Below are positions 5,593 through 9,810 of a DNA stretch of 9,810 nt, in pieces. The stretch's first letter is position 1. Every line of letters starts with the position of its first letter. Under the pieces are notes generated by a model, which searched no databases, was not told the origin of the DNA, and worked only from the letters and a program-made list of their open reading frames with translations. The DNA is taken from NCBI GenBank assembly GCA_030618975.1, contig JAUXCH010000118.1:1-9810 (forward strand), read 5' to 3'. This stretch comes from Planctomycetia bacterium (GTDB taxonomy: Bacteria; Planctomycetota; PLA2; JAEUHO01). A program made the position numbers and the translations under genes.

Positions 5593-7212
5593 CTACGGTC
5601 GCCGGACGCTCTCCGGATCGTTCCCCGTACGTCGTCGGAACTGGTCCTCGTAGAGCGAGCGCGGCTCGAGCGCCGCGCCGTCACCGATGCCCTCGCGCCA
5701 GTCCGCGGGCTCCGTTCCCTCGCCTGCGGACCCACCCGTCGAGGTCTCGACGGCGAGACCCGCCGCGGTGCCGATCACGTAACCCCAACCGAACTGCCGC
5801 GAACGAAGGACGCCCTCGCCGGCGACGTTCCAGAACACGCAACCCGTCGCCGTGTGCCCGGCGCCGCTGCTCCAGAGATGCCGGTTCCCAGCCCCCCACC
5901 CGTCGTCCACCCGGCACCCGTCCACCACGTTGGCCATGGCCAACGAGTGGTGGTACTCGGACAGGCCGAGTTGGCCGACGAACGGAAGGGCCGGTGTCGA
6001 GACCGCGAAGCCCTCGGCCGTGTGGCACCTGAGCCACACGCAACCGGTGGTCCCGAAGCCCCAGTTCTGGATGAAGTTGTGCCGGCCTGCCACCGCGACG
6101 CAGTCCCGCGTGAGCACCTCGGAGCACTGCAGGATCTCGAAGAGGTAGCCGCAGCCTCCGCCGCCGCGATTCTGCGCGCGCTCCATGCGGCAATCGGCAA
6201 GCGTGACCCGCTTGGAGCGCGACACGAGGATCCCGCCGTTCTGCAGGTGATCCCCGTCGCCCGCCGCAGGCGCGTAGGTGCGTACGTTTTGTACGCAGGC
6301 GTCCTGCACGTTCACCAGCCCCAGGACGTGGACACGAGCGTTCGCCCAGGCCGCGTCCCAACCGACGGCGTTGGCAAGCCCGAGATCGAAGACCCCCACC
6401 TCCTCGAGTGGGCCCGTCTCAACGCGCAGGCTCGCTCCGTCCCGCACCCTCGCGACGTAGCGGAGCGGCACGTCGAGCTGGACCCGATGCGGCGTCGAAG
6501 ACGTGTCGACCGTGCGGACCTCGCGGCGGAAGAAGGCCTGCCAGGTTTCGTTGAAGGCCTGCCACGTGTCGCTCATCCCGTGCTCGGCGACGAAGGCCTC
6601 CGTGATCGTCCACCCGACGAGCACGTCGTCGCCGACCGCGAGTCCCGTCGCGTCCCCCACGAACACAGCGTCCGCACCGGCCTCACCGTCCACGGCCAGC
6701 GCGTGGTCGCCTCCCACGGTCGGTTGCCCGCGGAAGGTCAGGTGGCTCTTCCCGGTCATCGATTCGTGGCGGGTGAAGAGGATCCGGCTGGCGAACGGCC
6801 CCTCGCCGCGCAGCACGACGCCGGAGCGAGAGACCGCGAGGAGTCCGTCCACGCGGAAGAGCCCGGGGGGCACGTGGACGACGACGGACGAAGGCGACGC
6901 GTGGTCGAGCGCGGCCTGGAACGCGGCCGTCGCGTCGGTGCGTCCGGTCGGATCGGCGCCGAAGTCGTCGACCACGTCGACGACGGGTGCCTCCGCGACC
7001 GCGAGGAAGGCGGACCCGCCGCCGCGGTAGCCGGCGTAGGAGACGTCGGGCAGGAAGCGCCCCGCCTCGTCGGTCGCTTCGGGTGTCCACTCCGCGGGAT
7101 AGAGGGCGCTGCGCCACGCCTCGTCCGCAGGCTCTTCGGCCCCCGACGTGCCGCCGCACGCCATGAGCCCGAACAGGGCGGGCAGCACGAGGAGGGTACG
7201 CCAGGCGCTCAT
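5593..7212 (-). CDS. Pectate-lyase-superfamily (right-handed beta-helix) lipoprotein
   Basis: The 539-residue product starts with a lipoprotein signal peptide: MSAWRTLLVLPALFGLMAC, lipobox LMAC, lipidated Cys19. It should be anchored on the cell surface or in the periplasm. After a linker with SYAGYRGGGSAF at about 58-69, the segment VVDVVDDFGADPTGRTDATAAFQAAL (77-102), then VVVHVPPGLFRVDG and VVLRGEG, is the classic opening of the Pectate_lyase_3/GH28-related beta-helix. The helix runs on to about residue 490. It probably binds or cleaves a polysaccharide; the substrate cannot be read from sequence. Nine cysteines follow the lipid one, all between 306 and 458, and the C-terminus SLYEDQFRRRTGNDPES resembles the end of related proteins. 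The start at ATG 7212 is chosen over a 12-codon longer frame because the signal peptide begins there. A TACCCT box six bases upstream suggests a leaderless or nearly leaderless message, although GAGG also lies just before the ATG. The stop is followed immediately by the FGE remnant. Confidence 0.88.
   Translation of the reverse strand: MSAWRTLLVLPALFGLMACGGTSGAEEPADEAWRSALYPAEWTPEATDEAGRFLPDVSYAGYRGGGSAFLAVAEAPVVDVVDDFGADPTGRTDATAAFQAALDHASPSSVVVHVPPGLFRVDGLLAVSRSGVVLRGEGPFASRILFTRHESMTGKSHLTFRGQPTVGGDHALAVDGEAGADAVFVGDATGLAVGDDVLVGWTITEAFVAEHGMSDTWQAFNETWQAFFRREVRTVDTSSTPHRVQLDVPLRYVARVRDGASLRVETGPLEEVGVFDLGLANAVGWDAAWANARVHVLGLVNVQDACVQNVRTYAPAAGDGDHLQNGGILVSRSKRVTLADCRMERAQNRGGGGCGYLFEILQCSEVLTRDCVAVAGRHNFIQNWGFGTTGCVWLRCHTAEGFAVSTPALPFVGQLGLSEYHHSLAMANVVDGCRVDDGWGAGNRHLWSSGAGHTATGCVFWNVAGEGVLRSRQFGWGYVIGTAAGLAVETSTGGSAGEGTEPADWREGIGDGAALEPRSLYEDQFRRRTGNDPESVRRP
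5597..5647. repeat. Imperfect copy B: 3' coding tail of the lyase gene
   Basis: This is the in-gene partner of the repeat at 5177-5227 (41 of 51 bases identical). It encodes the last lyase codons, up to but not including the TAG stop. The two copies flank the FGE remnant in direct orientation. Confidence 0.75.
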
Positions 7213-7218
7213 GTCCTC

Positions 7219-7224
7219 AGGGTA
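7219..7224 (-). promoter_or_regulatory. Candidate -10 element of the lyase lipoprotein gene
   Basis: Read leftward, TACCCT is followed by exactly six bases (GAGGAC) and then the ATG. The spacing is the same as that between TACGAT and GTG 94 of uvrC. A normally positioned start site would fall on or beside the A of ATG. GAGG in the spacer could instead act as a close ribosome site if transcription starts further upstream. Confidence 0.35.
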
Positions 7225-7278
7225 GCTCGCACCACCCGAGGAGGGCACATGTCCGGGGTCGACCGGCCGATCTCCCCC

Positions 7279-7313
7279 GTCCCCATCTCCTCCGGACTTC
7301 TCGTCCCCATCTC
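7279..7313. repeat. Two direct copies of GTCCCCATCTC
   Basis: The 11-bp GTCCCCATCTC occurs at 7279-7289 and 7303-7313, a period of 24 bp, with related pyrimidine-rich sequence between. It may be a decayed tandem repeat or a pair of binding sites upstream of the lyase gene. Chance is not excluded. Confidence 0.4.
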
Positions 7314-7383
7314 GACACTCGATCTTGACGCTCTACTGCAGCATGGCTCCCAGAGAGCGGCGCCTCCGCCCCCCCTCTCCGTC

Positions 7384-7440
7384 CGCAGACCGCCACTCCG
7401 GCCGCAGACCGCCACTCCGGCCGCAGACCGCCACTCCGGC
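7384..7440. repeat. 3 x 19-bp perfect tandem repeat
   Basis: Three identical head-to-tail copies of CGCAGACCGCCACTCCGGC occupy the middle of the divergent intergenic region. The unit shares no clear sequence with the three other intergenic arrays in the window. The perfect identity of the units points to recent expansion or ongoing copy-number change. Confidence 0.92.
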
Positions 7441-7493
7441 CGCGAATCTCCCTACCGACCGCCCTCGCTCTCGCGGCGCGGCGTCCCGGTCAC

Positions 7494-7499
7494 TACACT
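7494..7499 (+). promoter_or_regulatory. Candidate -10 element of the propeller gene
   Basis: TACACT matches TATAAT at four of six positions. It lies 22 nt before the ATG, so the predicted leader is about 16 nt and carries a strong GGAGGG ribosome-binding site. No clear -35 box is seen at the normal distance. Confidence 0.35.
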
Positions 7500-7521
7500 G
7501 CGCCTCCAAGGGAGGGTGATC

Positions 7522-8601
7522 ATGAAGATGCGGGGACGAATCGCGCTCCTGGGTCTGCCGGCGTTGCTCGCGGCGCTGCTCTGCGTGCCGGCGCCGGTAC
7601 GGGGGGGCGGCCTGACGGTCGGCCTCGCCGTCGCCGTGACGGCCGACGGGTCCCGGCTCATTGCGGGAGGCAGCAACCGCGTGCTCTACGAGCTGGACCC
7701 CACGACCCTCGAGGTGAAGCGTCGTGCGTGGCTGGGCCGCCAGATCATGCGCATGCTCTTCTCTCCGGACGGCAAGGTCCTCGTGGTGGAGAGTACGCAG
7801 GCCGTCCAGTGGTTGAAGGCCGACACCCTCGAGCCGTTCGCGACGAGGAAGGACGCCCGAGGCATCCAGCCGGTCCCTGCACTCGGCGCGGTCGCCATGG
7901 TGATCCCGGACTACACGAAGCCCGCGATCCGCATCTTCGACTTCACCGACGCGAAGGAGAAGGCCGCGGTGATCTACGACCCGCGGCAGCGCGTCCACGC
8001 CTACGGGGTGAGCGAGGACGGCAAGCGGCTCGCACTCCTCCACAAGCGGGAGAAGAACGAGGACGAGGAGAAGATCACCGGCAGGAAGATCCCGGAGAAG
8101 CTCCGGAAGGAGAAGGGGACGGCACTCGCCGACTTCCAGCAACGTCACGACGGCTTCGGCGCCCTGTTCCACGTCTTCGACGTCGCGTCCGGCGAGCAGA
8201 AGTTCGAGAAGCGCCTCTGGTACTCGAGCCAGGATCAGGACAGCCTCCTGACCTGGCAAGGCGACGACGCGTACGTGCTCGCCCACCAGGAGGCCTGCGC
8301 GAAGATCGACGCACAGGGCGAGGTCACCGTCTTCGCGCTTGCGAACGGGAACAACGACGCGTACCACGCCTCACGGGACGGCAAGACGTTCTGGACGGGC
8401 GGATATCGAGGGGGCTCACGCACCCAGGTGCCCGAGCTCACGTCCGTGACGTTTCAGCTCGACGAGCTGCAGGGCTTCAACGAGACCTTCAAGGCGTTCA
8501 CGACGGCGGCGGACGGGACGGCCTTCGCGGGCACGACCGCGTTCCGGATCCTGCGCATCGGCGCGGACGGCAAGATCCGGAAGATCGCCCCCGTCTACTG
8601 A
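7522..8601 (+). CDS. Secreted beta-propeller (WD40/YVTN-like) protein of unknown role
   Basis: The 359-residue protein starts at ATG 7522, six bases or so after the ribosome site GGAGGG. A basic MKMRGR start and a hydrophobic stretch to about residue 28 form a signal peptide, so it is exported. The rest shows the repeating blades of a beta-propeller, marked by [S/T/A]xDGxx turns at ADGSRLIAGG (41-50), SPDGKVLVVE (81-90), SEDGKRLALL (164-173), SRDGKTFWTG (284-293) and AADGTAFAGT (329-338). Such folds bind proteins or ligands and usually have no catalytic residues, and I see none. A strongly charged insert at about 174-206 (KREKNEDEEK, then RKIPEKLRKEKG) breaks the blade pattern. The protein is lysine-rich compared with its arginine-rich neighbours. 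The frame is open for 665 codons upstream, across the antisense of the lyase gene, but the signal peptide and ribosome site fix the start here. Confidence 0.85.
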   Translation: MKMRGRIALLGLPALLAALLCVPAPVRGGGLTVGLAVAVTADGSRLIAGGSNRVLYELDPTTLEVKRRAWLGRQIMRMLFSPDGKVLVVESTQAVQWLKADTLEPFATRKDARGIQPVPALGAVAMVIPDYTKPAIRIFDFTDAKEKAAVIYDPRQRVHAYGVSEDGKRLALLHKREKNEDEEKITGRKIPEKLRKEKGTALADFQQRHDGFGALFHVFDVASGEQKFEKRLWYSSQDQDSLLTWQGDDAYVLAHQEACAKIDAQGEVTVFALANGNNDAYHASRDGKTFWTGGYRGGSRTQVPELTSVTFQLDELQGFNETFKAFTTAADGTAFAGTTAFRILRIGADGKIRKIAPVY

Positions 8602-8609
8602 CCCGGGAC

Positions 8610-8688
8610 CCGACAGGTGCCGGACAGGCGCCGGACAGGTGCCGTCCGGACAGGTGCCGTCCGGACAGGTGATCGGGCCGGACAGGCG
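8610..8688. repeat. Degenerate CCGGACAGG repeat array between convergent genes
   Basis: Six copies of a CCGGACAGG-type core (the first reads CCGACAGG), spaced 10 to 17 bp apart, fill the gap between the propeller stop codon (8601) and the end of the thioredoxin gene (8695). Two central units are perfect 15-mers, CCGGACAGGTGCCGT at 8631-8645 and 8646-8660. The array ends about six bases before the opposing stop codon. Confidence 0.85.
8631..8664. terminator. Overlapping hairpins, possible bidirectional terminator
   Basis: CCGGAC and its reverse complement GTCCGG alternate through the repeat array, with AGGTGCC between them. This gives 6-bp GC stems with 7-base loops at 8631-8649 and again at 8646-8664; the two compete for the same arm. 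Lying between two convergent genes they could end transcription from both sides. There is no T-run, so they are not textbook intrinsic terminators. Confidence 0.35.
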
Positions 8689-8694
8689 TCTCGA

Positions 8695-9294
8695 CTACCG
8701 CGCAATCTTCTCGAGGCTCTTCTTCAGCATCTGGGCGCTCTCGTCGCTGTGCCACCCCTCGATGGCGGCCTCGGGCCGGGGCTCGCCGGTCGCGTCGAAG
8801 AACACGATCTTGGGGTGGCCCGCTCCCAGGCCGATGGCCTTGCGGAAATCCTCGCGCGCCTCCCGCTCCACGTCGATCTCGAGCCGGACAAGTCCTTCGA
8901 AGCCCAGACGCACCGCCGCATCGCGCTCGATCAGCCGCTTGTAGGCCTTGCAGTACGAGCACCAGGTCGCCTGGACGAACACCACCGCCGGCTTCTTCTC
9001 CTTCGCCGCGACCGCGAGCCTCGACGTCAGGTGCTCTACGTCGACGAGCCTCGTCCACGTGAGCGGCTTCGTCGTCTGCGGGGCCGGATGCGGGGCCGGA
9101 TGCGGGGCCGGATGCGCACGGAGTGTCGCCAGTTGCTGCTGCAGGGTCGTGATCTGCTGCTGCAGCGCTTGAATGCGCTTTTCGAGCGCGGCGATCCGCG
9201 CGTCGGCGGGTGACTCGTCGCCGGCGCTCGAGGTCGACGTCGCGCCCCCGAAGACGAACACGGAAACGAGCAAGGCGAGTGCGATGCGCTGCAT
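8695..9294 (-). CDS. Secreted thioredoxin-fold protein with N-terminal coiled coil
   Basis: The 199-residue protein has four parts. A signal peptide occupies about residues 1-24 (MQRIALALLVSVFVFGG). A coiled coil at 33-59 has an unbroken a/d ladder: I34, L37, I41, L44, I48, L51, L55, L58. A linker of three exact HPAP units follows at 61-72. A thioredoxin-like domain runs from about 78 to the end. The active site is WCSYC (C112, C115), and GHPKIVFFDATGEPRP supplies the expected cis-proline segment. The domain most resembles thioredoxin-like folds such as the DsbD C-terminal domain, so a role in disulfide reduction or isomerisation outside the cytoplasm is likely. Fusion to an oligomerising segment recalls dimeric or trimeric isomerases such as DsbC and ScsC, but this is analogy only. 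ATG 9294 is chosen for the signal peptide; upstream frame is arginine-rich and unlike coding. GGGGTG precedes the ATG by about five bases. The membrane form of DsbD is not in the window. Confidence 0.88.
   Translation of the reverse strand: MQRIALALLVSVFVFGGATSTSSAGDESPADARIAALEKRIQALQQQITTLQQQLATLRAHPAPHPAPHPAPQTTKPLTWTRLVDVEHLTSRLAVAAKEKKPAVVFVQATWCSYCKAYKRLIERDAAVRLGFEGLVRLEIDVEREAREDFRKAIGLGAGHPKIVFFDATGEPRPEAAIEGWHSDESAQMLKKSLEKIAR
9080..9115. repeat. 3 x 12-bp exact repeat encoding the HPAP linker
   Basis: Three identical copies of GGGGCCGGATGC lie inside the thioredoxin gene and encode HPAPHPAPHPAP. The unit is a multiple of three, so copy-number change would alter linker length without a frameshift. 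Confidence 0.93.
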
Positions 9295-9329
9295 GGTTTC
9301 ACCCCGTGGCCGAGCCTTGGGCCGCCCCG

Positions 9330-9335
9330 AACGTA
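9330..9335 (-). promoter_or_regulatory. Candidate -10 element of the thioredoxin gene
   Basis: Read leftward, TACGTT is a TANNNT match 35 nt before the ATG, in the 154-bp gap behind the LD-carboxypeptidase gene. No good -35 box is visible. Read-through from the upstream gene is an alternative, since both genes face the same way. Confidence 0.25.
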
Positions 9336-9448
9336 GCACCTCTTGCACGCGCCGCCGGGCCAGCAAACCCCAAACCAGAAGACCACGACCCAACGCGCGG
9401 CCGGGGCGACCGGCGATCCGCAGGCCCACGCCACCGCCGCGAGGGCGC

Positions 9449-9810
9449 TCAGGACGCGGCCGGCCGCTCCAGCAGAAGGCGCGCCGCACCGCCCGCATCG
9501 CCCTCGATCCGGGCCCGGGCGCCGAGCGGCACGGGCCACGAGGTGCGCTCGTGGCCCACGGCGACGTGGCCGAGGATGGGCACGTCGAGGTCGCCCAGCC
9601 GCTCGAGCAAGGTCTCCAGCGCGTCGTCCACCGAGTCGCCGCAGCGCGTCCACTGTCCCAGGACGAAGCCGCGCACGCCGCCGAGCGCGCCCGACTGCCG
9701 CAGCTGCGTGAGGTATCGGTCGAGCCGGTAGGGTGCCTCGTCGAGGTCCTCGAGCAGCACGATCGCGCCTTCCAGGCGGGGCAACCAGGGCGTGCCGACG
9801 AGGGACGTCA
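9449..9810 (-). CDS. LD-carboxypeptidase (peptidase S66), C-terminal part
   Basis: The gene is cut by the right edge; only its last 119 or so codons are here, ending in TGA at 9449-9451. The visible part follows the S66 pattern closely: SLVGTPW, then EGAIVLLEDLDEAPYRLDR and LTQLRQSGALGGVRGFVLGQW, then VPILGHVAVGHERTSWPVPLGARARIEG near the end. S66 enzymes use a Ser-Glu-His triad. The histidine is the one in VGHERTS, and the glutamate lies in or near the EGAIVLLED segment. The serine would be outside the window. Family members include LdcA, which trims the terminal D-alanine from murein tetrapeptides during cell-wall recycling, and the MccF microcin-resistance enzymes. From this part alone I cannot say which subgroup it is, though the housekeeping LdcA role is the default. 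It points the same way as the thioredoxin gene, 154 bp upstream of it. Confidence 0.92.
   Translation of the reverse strand, partial: TSLVGTPWLPRLEGAIVLLEDLDEAPYRLDRYLTQLRQSGALGGVRGFVLGQWTRCGDSVDDALETLLERLGDLDVPILGHVAVGHERTSWPVPLGARARIEGDAGGAARLLLERPAAS

Larger units (their letters stand above)
7213..7521. other. Divergent intergenic region
   Basis: About 310 bp separate the start codons of the leftward lyase lipoprotein and the rightward propeller protein. The region holds a candidate -10 box for each gene at its two ends, a 3 x 19-bp tandem repeat and a smaller GTCCCCATCTC duplication. No conserved short reading frame or structured RNA is apparent. The frame that stays open here from 5527 is an antisense artefact. 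Confidence 0.7.

Noticed and set aside
5177..5647. Direct repeats as insertion-sequence or att-site boundaries
   Set aside because: The repeats are imperfect, differ mainly at silent codon positions and extend as coding similarity. There is no transposase or integrase nearby, so a gene-tail duplication explains them better.
5249..7212. A sulfated-polysaccharide degradation cluster (lyase plus sulfatase-activating enzyme)
   Set aside because: The FGE-like part is only a C-terminal fragment, no sulfatase gene is present, and the flanking genes do not fit a polysaccharide-use locus.
5527..7521. A very long rightward open frame joined to the propeller gene, suggesting a 1024-residue protein
   Set aside because: It runs antisense to the lyase lipoprotein gene and through repeats. 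Its composition is arginine/histidine/glutamate-rich as in antisense frames of GC-rich DNA, and the propeller has its own signal peptide and ribosome site at ATG 7522.
1..9810. Defence, toxin-antitoxin, phage or biosynthetic system
   Set aside because: No nuclease-helicase pair, small two-gene toxin module, integrase, structural phage gene or biosynthetic enzyme set was found; all recognisable genes are housekeeping, membrane or exported proteins.

Overview
This is a very GC-rich bacterial chromosomal segment with seven credible protein genes, one gene remnant, several short tandem-repeat arrays and no RNA genes or mobile elements that I can recognise. The organism is best guessed as a GC-rich planctomycete-like bacterium. 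That rests on an exported right-handed beta-helix lyase-like lipoprotein, a remnant of a formylglycine-generating-enzyme-like gene, exported beta-propeller proteins of unknown role, and loosely packed genes that change direction often. GC-rich Myxococcota, Acidobacteriota or Gemmatimonadota are not excluded.

Layout from left to right. (1) uvrC (+), complete, the nicking subunit of nucleotide excision repair, probably starting at GTG 94. (2) A short intergenic gap with a 3 x 15-bp array. (3) An aspartate:alanine-exchanger (AAE/YidE-like) family transporter (+), 1988-3649, whose stop codon lies inside the first unit of a 4 x 20-bp array. (4) Convergent to it, a two-gene operon read leftward: a DUF6159-type membrane protein (4294-5115) and, 8 nt downstream, a four-helix membrane protein of unknown family (3734-4285). 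(5) A scar region, 5116-5592, with a C-terminal fragment of an FGE/SUMF1-like gene between two copies of the last coding codons of the next gene. (6) A pectate-lyase-superfamily lipoprotein (-), 5593-7212. (7) A roughly 310-bp divergent intergenic region with a 3 x 19-bp array. (8) A secreted beta-propeller protein (+), 7522-8601. (9) A convergent gap filled with degenerate repeats that can fold into small hairpins. (10) A secreted thioredoxin-fold protein with an N-terminal coiled coil and an HPAP-repeat linker (-), 8695-9294. (11) The 3' part of a peptidase S66 LD-carboxypeptidase gene (-), which runs off the right edge.

Apart from the two membrane genes, the neighbours do not form one pathway. 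UvrC is housekeeping, the transporter is probably for small anionic or amino-acid substrates, and the lyase, propeller, thioredoxin and LD-carboxypeptidase all act at or outside the membrane or on the cell wall. The sequence signals most worth a second look are: a TANNNT box upstream of every visible transcription-unit start, three of them so close that the mRNA would be leaderless or nearly so; four unrelated minisatellites in four different intergenic gaps; the duplicated gene tail around the FGE remnant; and the coiled-coil thioredoxin. I found no convincing defence, CRISPR, phage or novel multi-gene system here.
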